Shown here: in pieces, positions 26,442 to 34,926 of the stretch
Numbering within the stretch: position 1 is the stretch's first letter
Layout: every line of letters starts with the position of its first letter
Origin: JBFFMO01 sp041390025
Lineage (GTDB): Bacteria > Myxococcota_A > Bradymonadia > Bradymonadales > Bradymonadaceae
DNA length: 64,000 nucleotides
Direction: 5' to 3'
Assembly (NCBI GenBank): GCA_041390025.1
Contig: JAWKQR010000003.1
Location: 1-64,000 of the forward strand
Notes under the pieces: generated by a model
What the model saw: only the letters and a program-made list of their open reading frames with translations
Database searches by the model: none
Told to the model about the DNA's origin: nothing
Translations under genes and position numbers: made by a program

Positions 26442-28274
26442 ATGCTTCGAATTTTGATCTTCGTCATCCTCGCCTTCGTCGCTCTCCCTGTCACGCCAGC
26501 GTGGGCCGAGGCAGGCGCCGAAACGCCAGCCGAAGAACAGATCAGCGAGTGGATATGCCCGATGCACTGCGACGGCCTGACGTTTGATCACGCGGGGGAT
26601 TGTCCTGTTTGCGGCATGCACTTGGTGCCGCACAAAAAGATGACGGGTGTGGCCGCCGACGCCGAAGATGGCGGTTTTTTTGACCCGGAGATGGTTGCAT
26701 CTGCCGAGGTCGTTGTTCCCAAACCACAGCGCGCGCTGATGCCTGGCTTGTCCTCGGTGCACTTTTACGTGGGTGCGGCTCTGCTGACGTTGTTGACGTT
26801 GCTGCTTGGCTTCGGCTTGCCTCAACCCGATGTTGGCAGTCGTCGAACAGCCCAACGGTGGCGCTATCCTCGGCTGGAACTGACCCGCATCACGCGTTTG
26901 GCCAAGTCACGATGGTTTCAGCCTGCGCTGCAGTTGCCCGTGCTGTTGGCGTTCTTGCTCGTCATTTTTGCGGGGTTGTTTGGAAATCCAGACCCGGCAC
27001 GCAACATTGCCCCTGTGCTGACGTGGAACATATGGTGGATGGGTCTGATCTTCTTTGCGTTTTTTGCCGGCGAGATCTGGTGCACGGTGTGCCCGTGGAT
27101 GGCGATCCCCGATTGGCTGACGCGTGCCGCAGGTGCCATCCGCAAGGAGGCCCCGCTCAGCCTGCGCCGACCGTGGCCCAAACAGCTCAAGAACCTGTAC
27201 CTCGCGATCTTTGGATTTCTGGCTGTGACGTGGCTCGAGCTCGCATATGAAGCGCCGTACCGGCCGGACCTGACGGCATGGATGGCCATCTCGATGGTGG
27301 TCGGGGCCGGCGTGACGTTGGTTGTGTTCGAAAAGAATTCGTTTTGCCGATGGGTGTGTCCGGTCGGTCGCGTGACGGGACAATACGGCACCACGGGCAT
27401 GCTCGAGATTCGCCGCAAGGACACCGCCACGTGCCATCGGTGCACAAACAAGGACTGCCTGCATGGCAACGAGCGGGGACTTCCGTGCCCAACGTCGGAA
27501 TTCATGGGTGCCATGAACGAAAACACGTACTGCACGATGTGCACAGAGTGCATCAAATCATGCCCCCACGACAACGTCGCCATCAATGTACGCACACCGC
27601 TCGCGGACCTGATGGGCCCGCACCGACGCCGTGTCGAGGAAGCGTGGTTCTTGCTGATGATCCTTGGGATCACGGTGTTTCATGGGTTGGCGATGATTCC
27701 GCTGTGGACCCACGACATCGTCCCGCCCGCCCGCGAGTGGATCGAGAAAACGACGGGCTTTGACGTGGGTTATCTGGTCGTGTTCACCGTGGGCATGGTG
27801 GCGTTTTTGGCCGCGCTGGTTGGCGTGTACGCGATATTCTGTGCGGGTATTCGCGCGGCATCGGGCAACATCGCCTACCGTTTCCGCGACTTTTTTGTTG
27901 CGCACGCCTACGACATTCTGCCGCTCGCTCTGGCCTACCACCTTGCGCACAACTCGCTGCACTTCTTTTACGAGGGGAGCAAGTTGGTTCGTTTGTTAAG
28001 TGACCCGTTTGGCTGGGGCTGGAACCTGTTTGGCACAGCCGATTGGCCTTTGACCATGCTGGTTCCCATGGAAATCCTTTGGATCGCTCAGGTGGTTCTG
28101 GTGCTGAGCGGGCAGGTCGCGGCGGTCTTTATCACACGACGCACGTTGTATCGGATGTTGGGCAATCGACGTCAGGCACAACGCGCCTTTGTGGTCGCTG
28201 CGGTGCTGTTGATGCTGCTGAGCTTTGCGAGCCTGTGGTTGTTGAACCAACCCATGGAGATGCGAACCGCCTAA
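26442..28274 (+). CDS. Heavy-metal-binding domain fused to membrane polyferredoxin (NapH/NosR-like)
   Basis: 610 aa. Signal peptide (MLRILIFVILAFVALPVTPA). At about residues 37-65 is a metal-binding domain, WICPMHCDGL ... CPVCGMHLVPHKK, as at the N-terminus of copper and heavy-metal transport proteins. Five to seven membrane helices follow. Between them is EIWCTVCPW and FCRWVCPVGR, then two cytoplasmic-type cluster motifs, CHRCTNKDCLHGNERGLPCP and CTMCTECIKSCPHD, which would bind two 4Fe-4S clusters. This is the layout of NapH/MauN/NosR/CcoG electron-transfer proteins. The likely role is moving electrons across the inner membrane toward a metal-dependent periplasmic process. The fusion of the two modules is notable. 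Overlaps the convergent gene by 4 bases. Confidence 0.8.
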   Translation: MLRILIFVILAFVALPVTPAWAEAGAETPAEEQISEWICPMHCDGLTFDHAGDCPVCGMHLVPHKKMTGVAADAEDGGFFDPEMVASAEVVVPKPQRALMPGLSSVHFYVGAALLTLLTLLLGFGLPQPDVGSRRTAQRWRYPRLELTRITRLAKSRWFQPALQLPVLLAFLLVIFAGLFGNPDPARNIAPVLTWNIWWMGLIFFAFFAGEIWCTVCPWMAIPDWLTRAAGAIRKEAPLSLRRPWPKQLKNLYLAIFGFLAVTWLELAYEAPYRPDLTAWMAISMVVGAGVTLVVFEKNSFCRWVCPVGRVTGQYGTTGMLEIRRKDTATCHRCTNKDCLHGNERGLPCPTSEFMGAMNENTYCTMCTECIKSCPHDNVAINVRTPLADLMGPHRRRVEEAWFLLMILGITVFHGLAMIPLWTHDIVPPAREWIEKTTGFDVGYLVVFTVGMVAFLAALVGVYAIFCAGIRAASGNIAYRFRDFFVAHAYDILPLALAYHLAHNSLHFFYEGSKLVRLLSDPFGWGWNLFGTADWPLTMLVPMEILWIAQVVLVLSGQVAAVFITRRTLYRMLGNRRQAQRAFVVAAVLLMLLSFASLWLLNQPMEMRTA

Positions 28275-29670
28275 AAACGATACTGGACGCCGGTCTCGAC
28301 CGTCAGCGGCAGGTTCAGGCTTCGGTCGGAGAGCGGGAAGAAATAAAACGAGCCGCTCGCGCCCAGCAGCACTTCGAACGACTTTAGGACCTGCAGTGTT
28401 ACGCGGGGCCGGGCATTGATCCCAACCAACACGTCGTAGCTGTGAAGGGTGTAATCCGCTGGGTCATCGCTGCACCCCACGATGATCTGGTTGATGTCGT
28501 CGCACACCTTGATCGCGCCAACGGTGGCCCCCTCAAGCAGCATGCCGACCTCGGCGCGCAGGGGTCCAAACGAGTAACCGAGCTCGACCCCGCCAAACCC
28601 GCGTAACGTGGTGAAGTCGTCGTTCAAGAATCCATCTTTGTCGCGAATGCTCGTCAACACCTGAACAGCGGCCATGATCGCGAACTCGCGGGTCATCGAA
28701 AAGCTCGCGCCGACGGTGGCGCCGTAGTTCCCAAAGAGTTCCACTTGGGATTCGGGAAACTGAAGAAACGACGCGTACGCGAAGTTAAGCTCCATCGCCC
28801 ATGGGCTCTCTCCCTTCGAAGCCTCGACGACAGGACGGTCGGTGCTCGGCGGGGTCAAACAAGCGATGTAGCGTGAGGTCAGGCGGCTTCCCGCCTCGTA
28901 CATTCCGGTCTCGACAAGCGATAGAGCATCCAAAGACTCCACGGGGAGAAACGCGCCAAGCTTGCCGTCGTACCACTGCAACACGACCTCAAAGCCGCCG
29001 GGCCGTTGCAGCACATTTGCGACGACGACATGGCGCACATCGGCCGAGATCCGCGAGTTGGCGCGCGCTTCGAGACGTCACCGCCGGCTTCCACGTCGCG
29101 CTCTACCGTCTCGCGAGCGCTGTTGTAAAACTGCACGACATCTTCGGGGTAAAAGCCCGCCCGCAAGACACGCGTGGGATCGAGGCGGATCATCTCGGCC
29201 ATCAGCTCAAGTGGCCGCGCCAGATCGCGCCGTAGGTCAAGGTGCGCCAAAGCAAGGTACATGATGACTTCGGCCATCTTGAGGGGCTCGACAAAGCTCC
29301 ATCGCACACTGTTGAAGATGGCGTATGCCTGTTCCAGACTCTTGACGGCGCCTTCGGCGTCGAGCTCCTTGTACTTGGTGATGCCGAGCTCGGCCCAAGA
29401 CTGTGCCAGCTTGATGGACTCTTGGTACGCGGGGCGGGCCTGAACCAGAGCGGTCAACTCCGACGCGTCCACGAGGTCAAACGTTGTATTGGCGCGCAGT
29501 TCGCGTTCGATCCCACGGTGGAGCGCTTGGGCGGCCAGCGAGACCAGAGCGGGGTCGTCCCCCGCGACGTAGATCGTCGGCGATACGACGACACGGGCTG
29601 GGGCGTCGGTCTCTTGCGCCAGACAAGGCAATGAGACGAACAACACGATGAGGAAAACGAGCAGACGCAT
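28271..29670 (-). CDS. Exported protein with helical repeats and C-terminal beta-barrel, one frameshift
   Basis: The signal peptide MRLLVFLIVLFVSLPCLAQ opens a first part (residues to about 200) with TPR-like helices (ITKYKELDAEGAVKSLEQAY, IMYLALAHLDLRRDLARPLE). The frame breaks at about 29075-29085 in a GC-rich stretch. The other frame continues as EARANSRISADVRHVVVANV, then a beta-rich C-terminus (VELFGNYGATVGASFSMTRE, GGVELGYSFGPLRAEVG) ending VQYRF, as in outer-membrane proteins. Repaired length about 466 aa. Similar proteins with an N-terminal TPR part and a barrel or peptidoglycan-linked part occur in Myxococcota; function unknown. Confidence 0.65.
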
Positions 29671-29727
29671 CGGGACCGCGGAAGAAGTTCCCGAATGTAT
29701 CCCACGTACGATCTTTGCGGCAAGGTA

Positions 29728-31077
29728 TTAGCGGCCCGAGAAATAGGCCGACTCAACGTCCCCTGTGAAATCTCCCGAGACGTCGGTCGTAAGCTGAGCC
29801 GCGTCACCCGTGAGTTCGAGGTCCGGTGGGCTGTTGTAGTCGAACTCGGGGTCCATCACGCCGTTGACCAAAAACGCCTCGGCGGTTGCATCCACGAGCT
29901 GCCACGACTGGTACGGGCCGAACTCGTCTTCGAGCGTGGCGTATTCGAACCAGGGTCCATCGACCACGCGGCCTGGCGCGGTGAAAAACGAGGACAGGTT
30001 CATCGACGTTTGTGGCGTGGTGTAAGGCACCGGCGTCGTGCCCGAGACCGCATCCCCGACAGAATCTGCGAGCGTCGCGAGCTCAGTAACAAGATCGGCG
30101 TCCGCCTGAGACCACGACAAGACGGTATCCTTGGCGTTTTGCTCACCCAAACGCAGGGTCTGTGCGATGCCATGCGCGGTCTGCGCGAGGGACGTCCCGG
30201 CCTTCTCCAACCGCTTGGGTTGAACCACGGCGCGGAACAAGCGTGGCGACATGAAGTCGATCACGTAGTCCTCATAGAGCCAGTCGGCCTGATACCCCGG
30301 ATCCTCGGGTGCGACATTGTCCCATTGTGCGCCGAACGCATCGGCAAGCGACCAGTCAAAATCATAAGCCCCAACGAAATAGACCGCGGCACGCACACCA
30401 GAAACCACGGTTCGAATGGCGGCGAGCTCAGACTTCCCCATCACAAGGTTGAGGTTTTGGTCGTGGAACACCTCACCGGGTAAGAAGTAGGTCGTGAAAG
30501 CGTCGGAACCAATCGCGACATCGAGGTTTCGTTCGACATCGGCCAGGTCGTCGGCCACGACCTCAAGGCCGCTCCACAGGTCATTGACGGGTTTGTCGAG
30601 CTCCGCCACAAAATCCGTGGCAGAGGTCATCTGGCGGCTGGTCCAGGGCAGATCGGCCTCCAACAGCGATGCAATTCCTTGAAAGCTGTCGCCGTCGGCA
30701 AACGGGACGCCACGCACCAACAGGTAAAGCAAACCGCCGTCTCCGTAGATGACGTCGCGTGTCGCGTTCAGCGCGCGCGACGCCCCTAGTGAGTTGGTGA
30801 TCACGGCGGTGAAAGACGATGAGTAGGGCAGCAGAAGCAGATCGGTCACGGCCTTGCCGGCAGCCGCGGACGGGTTGTTTGGATCGGCGGCAAGCGCATC
30901 GGTGTAAAGAACACGCGCGCCTTGAATGTCGCGCGCAAAAAGCTTGGATTGTGCCGCGTCGCTCTTGGGTTGCTGATTGTTCGCGTTGAACTCGCTGGCC
31001 GCATCGGATGCTTCCATGGCGCAACCGCCCGCGAGTGCGAACAAGCAAAATCCATATGTGACTAACGTCTGCTTCAC
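29728..31077 (-). CDS. Lipoprotein with TPR-like N-terminus
   Basis: 449 aa from a GTG with GGAG upstream. Lipobox at LAGGC (Cys19). The following region (KLFARDIQGARVLYTDALAA, DPNNPSAAAGKAVTDLLLLP) resembles a TPR unit in a secreted context. The remainder is helical and acidic with no recognised domain. Probably in the periplasmic face of the outer or inner membrane. An AT-richer 182-bp gap precedes it upstream. Confidence 0.7.
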   Translation of the reverse strand: MKQTLVTYGFCLFALAGGCAMEASDAASEFNANNQQPKSDAAQSKLFARDIQGARVLYTDALAADPNNPSAAAGKAVTDLLLLPYSSSFTAVITNSLGASRALNATRDVIYGDGGLLYLLVRGVPFADGDSFQGIASLLEADLPWTSRQMTSATDFVAELDKPVNDLWSGLEVVADDLADVERNLDVAIGSDAFTTYFLPGEVFHDQNLNLVMGKSELAAIRTVVSGVRAAVYFVGAYDFDWSLADAFGAQWDNVAPEDPGYQADWLYEDYVIDFMSPRLFRAVVQPKRLEKAGTSLAQTAHGIAQTLRLGEQNAKDTVLSWSQADADLVTELATLADSVGDAVSGTTPVPYTTPQTSMNLSSFFTAPGRVVDGPWFEYATLEDEFGPYQSWQLVDATAEAFLVNGVMDPEFDYNSPPDLELTGDAAQLTTDVSGDFTGDVESAYFSGR

Positions 31078-31259
31078 TTCAATCTCCGGACCACGCCCGA
31101 GGGTTCAGTCGTGGCTCACTCTCTTGTATCGCAAGATCCCTACCAAGATCACAAAATTAACAAAATCGTTTCCAAACAATCACTTAGCAAATCCTCTATC
31201 TTCAACTCGCTGCCGTATACGTTATCCACTCGCCTGCCTTTTGGAGTACCTATGCACCA

Positions 31260-32408
31260 TCACTGGGTGTTGTAAGGAAACAAGCGTGGAAGCTCGATCC
31301 GGGTGGACTGCAGGTACCTCTCGGTCGTGTTCATACGCGGTCGATCGCCAATTCGACGTGGAGGAAGTGTCATCTCGATGATTTCCTCGCCGTCGGCGAC
31401 GTAGTCGACCAAGTAGTAGTGCTGGTCCATCCACTCGTAGCCTTCAAGATTCGAGATTCGCTCACGGATCGCCGGATCGAGGTCCAACAGGCTGTCTTTG
31501 ACGAAGAACATCGCCTTCCCGTACGAGGGGTCGGTGAGCTGCCACTGCGAGCCTGGCGGAGTCCCCTTGGTTGTTGTCGATGCGACGATTGGCTCTTCGG
31601 CCAATGACCACGTGAAGCGACCGTCGTCGCCGGGTTCGTCGTCCACGACCACCAAATGGGCGAGACCAAATTGGGTTTCACCGCTGATCGACAGAAATTT
31701 GTCGTCGGGCGGAGGCACCTGAATCCCGTTGATGTACCCCGAAAGCCCCATGCCCTGACTGACAATCATGGTTGACGGAAGGCGCCACCACGTCGGCGCG
31801 CCTTGGGTGGGAAGGTAGACGACGCCGCCTGGCGATTCGTAGCGTTCGAGGCCCAGCCAAACCACGAGGAATACGGGGTTTTGAATCGGATCTGCGGTCG
31901 CCGGCAAGACGCCCTGTGCCTCGGCGGTCAGGATGTAATCGCCCGCAGAGTCGCACTCGTTTTGGGGATTGGTGGAGTCGAGCTGGAGCCTCACCGTGCG
32001 CTCGGGGTCGGCTTGAGCATCGCTGAGAAACTCGGCATCGATCTCGGAGGTGTCAGGAATGACAACACCCCTAAGGACACCTTTGCCCGCGGATTGCTGG
32101 CGAATCTGGAGGTTGAAACGACCCGATTCACTGAACCGGTCTGCGCGGGTCCAGTAGCAGCGTGACTCTTCGACAAACGGATTGTCGACCGTATTGCGCA
32201 GGCCGCGATCGAATTCGCGAACGATGGCCTGCGAGTACTCGCCGAAGCGAAAGAAGTCGATCATGACGACGTTGCACTGTCGTGACTCGAAGCAGGTCTC
32301 GCGGTCAGCGTCCAAGACCTCAAGGTAGCGACCGGTGAACTCGTCGTTGTAGGACGAGCAGCCCGATAAAATCCCCAACACCAGAACTGTGAGCAGACGC
32401 AAAAACAT
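31260..32408 (-). CDS. Lipoprotein of unknown function
   Basis: 382 aa. Signal MFLRLLTVLVLGILSGC with lipobox LSGC. The protein is rich in aromatic and acidic residues and beta-strand patterns (QIRQQSAGKGVLRGVVIPDT, NPVFLVVWLGLERYESPGGV). Two Cys near the N-terminus (ETCFESRQC) may form a disulfide. No family recognised. Confidence 0.7.
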   Translation of the reverse strand: MFLRLLTVLVLGILSGCSSYNDEFTGRYLEVLDADRETCFESRQCNVVMIDFFRFGEYSQAIVREFDRGLRNTVDNPFVEESRCYWTRADRFSESGRFNLQIRQQSAGKGVLRGVVIPDTSEIDAEFLSDAQADPERTVRLQLDSTNPQNECDSAGDYILTAEAQGVLPATADPIQNPVFLVVWLGLERYESPGGVVYLPTQGAPTWWRLPSTMIVSQGMGLSGYINGIQVPPPDDKFLSISGETQFGLAHLVVVDDEPGDDGRFTWSLAEEPIVASTTTKGTPPGSQWQLTDPSYGKAMFFVKDSLLDLDPAIRERISNLEGYEWMDQHYYLVDYVADGEEIIEMTLPPRRIGDRPRMNTTERYLQSTRIELPRLFPYNTQ

Positions 32409-32469
32409 CGCGGCGAATCATCGCAAGACCGCGCCTGCGGAGCAAGCAGGGTCGTTAAGTGCCGCACGA

Positions 32470-32910
32470 TTACTGGATTGTGATGGCCAGGATGAGAATG
32501 CCGGATTGGTATTCGAGTCCGGCTTGGAAGAACGTGCTGCCCGATGAGGCGCGCAGCGTTGTGTTCAACTTCCCGGCGATCCCCAAGCCAAGGCGGATGA
32601 ATTTTCCGGCCATGCCGTGGAACGAGACACTGATCGTGTCGCCGTTGGGCAAGGAAGTGGTCTTGGTTTCGTCCAACGCGACTTTGAAGGTGTTGTCGCC
32701 GACGAGCTCAAAGTTGGTGTAGCCCTTGAATGCCTTGCCGAGTTTCTTTCGCAGGTCTTCGAGCTTGGGGTCGAACTTCGTCCCCTCTTGGCTGGCCGAG
32801 ATCGAACGAACTTGAACGGTGATGTCTTGCGCGAAAGCCTGTGCCGGCGCGGCGAGCACAAGGCCAGCCAACATCACCAACGCCATCAACATGTTCATTA
32901 TCGTTCGCAT
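32470..32910 (-). CDS. Small exported protein
   Basis: 146 aa. Signal peptide (MRTIMNMLMALVMLAGLVLA, cleavage near AFA-QD). The mature part is about 118 aa, mostly beta (TVQVRSISASQEG, FELVGDNTFKVALDE), ending GLEYQSGILILAITIQ. No motif recognised. Lies 27 bases downstream of the anti-sigma-like gene in the same direction, so it may belong to the sigma-factor operon. Confidence 0.65.
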   Translation of the reverse strand: MRTIMNMLMALVMLAGLVLAAPAQAFAQDITVQVRSISASQEGTKFDPKLEDLRKKLGKAFKGYTNFELVGDNTFKVALDETKTTSLPNGDTISVSFHGMAGKFIRLGLGIAGKLNTTLRASSGSTFFQAGLEYQSGILILAITIQ

Positions 32911-32937
32911 CTGCGCACCTTGTGCTCAATCGATCCG

Positions 32938-34068
32938 TTAGATCGGTTGACCGATCGGTTTCTTGTCGTTCGCTTCGCCTTTGCTTGGCGCCGAATCTAC
33001 ATCTTCGAGTGTGCCGTCACCCTCGTCGAGGATCCAGATAACGGTTGGTTCTTCTTCCTCGTTGGCCGAGTCGGCGTTTGAGATCGCGCTCGCCTGCTGC
33101 ACGGGGCTGTCGATCATGATCGAGGCCCCTGGTGCATATTCGACGCTGTCCACGATCACCACGGTCTTCTCGACGATGACACGCTCGGGTCCAAACAACT
33201 GCTTGCTGAAAATGCCGCCAACGAGCACCGCAGCGACCAACGCTGCGATGGCGCCAAGGCTGGACCGCGAGAATCCGCTGCGTTTCTCGGCCTGTTCCCG
33301 ACGTGCTTTTCCGAGCGACACGATGTTGTCGCCCTTCGCCTCGACGTCGGCATCCATGACGGCTTCAACGGCGCCCCAAATACGCGAGAAATCGACGCCT
33401 TCGGTGGCGTGATCCATCGCGGCATTGGTCGCGAGATGAATCTCGGCAAACGCTTCGAGCCCGGCGGTGACCTGAGCCGACTTCCACGCCTCCACTTGGG
33501 TGCGCTCGGCGTCCGAGACGGCGCCGTCGTGGAAACGCTGCACCAACATCGCATGGTCGGCCGGGCGAAACGCGTCGTCGTCCAAACGCGACGCGATCGA
33601 ATCCCAAAAGTTCGCCATCGGTGCGCGATCGCCGAGTTCCTGGAGGGAAGCCGCGACGCCACCTTTGACCTCGTCCAAGCCTGCCAGGTAATCCGCGACG
33701 TCGTCGCGTGTATCGATCAGCTGCGCGACAAACTCCGCTTCAAAGTCATCGGTTTCGCCGTCAAAGAACCGCTCAAGCAGGGGCGCCAATTGGGTCAACG
33801 GCGCGTCGGCGAGGTTTTCGGATGATTCACACGCGCCCACAACCGCATCGATAGAGGGCGGCGTCGCCTTGGACCATGCTTGCGATTCGGCAACTTCCGT
33901 CGCGACCCGAAGCTCTTTGAGCGCATCATGAAGCTCGCGCGCTTGGGCAGACGACGCGACGAGTGCCGTCGCTTCTCGCGCCTGTTCTCCCACGACGTCG
34001 CCGTCGAACCAGCGTTCGATCAACTCAATCTGTGCTTTGGTCAGTGCCTGTTTCATCGTTTTGTCCAT
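32938..34068 (-). CDS. Membrane anti-sigma-factor-like protein with three repeated N-terminal modules
   Basis: 376 aa. Three similar helical modules open with IERWFDGDVVGEQAREAT, LERFFDGETDDFEAEFVA and LVQRFHDGAVSDAERTQV, spaced about 90 residues apart. Each ends in helices that resemble the ZAS fold of anti-sigma factors, but the His-x3-Cys-x2-Cys zinc motif is absent. One membrane helix (LGAIAALVAAVLVGGIFSKQ) near residue 275 is followed by an acidic extracytoplasmic tail. The gene sits 84 bases downstream of an ECF sigma factor on the same strand, the classical arrangement for an anti-sigma partner. The extra modules could bind the sigma factor or sense by themselves. Confidence 0.65.
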   Translation of the reverse strand: MDKTMKQALTKAQIELIERWFDGDVVGEQAREATALVASSAQARELHDALKELRVATEVAESQAWSKATPPSIDAVVGACESSENLADAPLTQLAPLLERFFDGETDDFEAEFVAQLIDTRDDVADYLAGLDEVKGGVAASLQELGDRAPMANFWDSIASRLDDDAFRPADHAMLVQRFHDGAVSDAERTQVEAWKSAQVTAGLEAFAEIHLATNAAMDHATEGVDFSRIWGAVEAVMDADVEAKGDNIVSLGKARREQAEKRSGFSRSSLGAIAALVAAVLVGGIFSKQLFGPERVIVEKTVVIVDSVEYAPGASIMIDSPVQQASAISNADSANEEEEPTVIWILDEGDGTLEDVDSAPSKGEANDKKPIGQPI

Positions 34069-34152
34069 GTGGGGCGTGTTGCTTACAACCCAATAGACGC
34101 GTGTTGGTTGGTGTTATTCACCGCGAAATGACGATCGATGCGATCATTTTGC

Positions 34153-34758
34153 TCATACATCGAGTTCCCCCGCTAGGTACTCGCCGATCGCATCTTGGAA
34201 GTACTTGCGTGCGTGGAAGAGGCGGCTCATGACCGTTCCCTTCGAAATGTTGAGAACGTCTGCGATTTCTTCGTAGGACAGGCCGTCGACTTCGCGAAGG
34301 ATCAGAATCGTGCGGTGTTTTTCGGACAGCGATTCAAGGGCCTCGAGCATCTTCTCGCGCAGTTCCTTGCGGCCGTAGACCTTGTCGGGGTTCAGTCCAA
34401 GCTTGGAGGGCATCATGAAGTCATCGCCGCCATCTCCCTCGCGCGAGATTGCGTCATCGTACTCGACGTTCTTGGCGCGTTTGTTCTTGCGAATGTGGTC
34501 GATGCACATGTTGACGGTGATGCGATAGAGCCACGTGTAGAAGCTGGACTGTTGGTTGAATTTATCGATGTTTCGATAAACCTTGATGAACACTTCCTGG
34601 CTGACATCGAGACTGTCGTCGGCGTTCTTCAGCATGCCGTAGCAAATCGAATAGACCTTTCGCTGGTAGCGCTCCACGAGCTCGCGGAAGGCGTCTCGGT
34701 CGCCTTTCTGTGCGTTCTCAACGAGGTGTAGATCGTCGCGTTCCACGGCAGTCTCCAT
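34153..34758 (-). CDS. ECF-type sigma-70 family RNA polymerase sigma factor
   Basis: 201 aa from ATG 34758; the upstream-extended frame to 35238 lies over the giant gene and is rejected. Sigma region 2 is clear (FRELVERYQRKVYSICYGML, DVSQEVFIKVYRNIDKF, FYTWLYRITVNMCIDHIRK). Region 4 is LSEKHRTILILREVDGLSYE then IADVLNISKGTVMSRLFHAR. This is the RpoE/SigW type that directs envelope or stress regulons. The following gene is its likely anti-sigma factor. A 168-bp gap separates it from the giant plus-strand gene and probably contains divergent promoters. Confidence 0.92.
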   Translation of the reverse strand: METAVERDDLHLVENAQKGDRDAFRELVERYQRKVYSICYGMLKNADDSLDVSQEVFIKVYRNIDKFNQQSSFYTWLYRITVNMCIDHIRKNKRAKNVEYDDAISREGDGGDDFMMPSKLGLNPDKVYGRKELREKMLEALESLSEKHRTILILREVDGLSYEEIADVLNISKGTVMSRLFHARKYFQDAIGEYLAGELDV

Positions 34759-34926
34759 ACTTGTCGACCGGCCGGATATAACATGCCTCGCCTTGGACGT
34801 CTTTGTTTTTTGGCCTACGACCACGATATGCGGTTGTTTTTTGGGTGCGCGGGTCTGAGCACAAAGCTTGAAGACGTTGGGACAACCTGTCATTGTCCCG
34901 GCGCACTTTTTTTGTGGGTAAGGCTG

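Noticed and set aside
25986..26855. 289-aa reading of the SseB-like gene
   Set aside because: The first 157 residues are antisense to the polyferredoxin gene and of shadow composition. The ATG at 26384 gives a compact protein.
34783..34926. N-terminal extension of the giant lipoprotein
   Set aside because: The ATG at 34927 begins an ideal lipoprotein signal with AAGG upstream. The extension would bury it and lies in the divergent promoter region.
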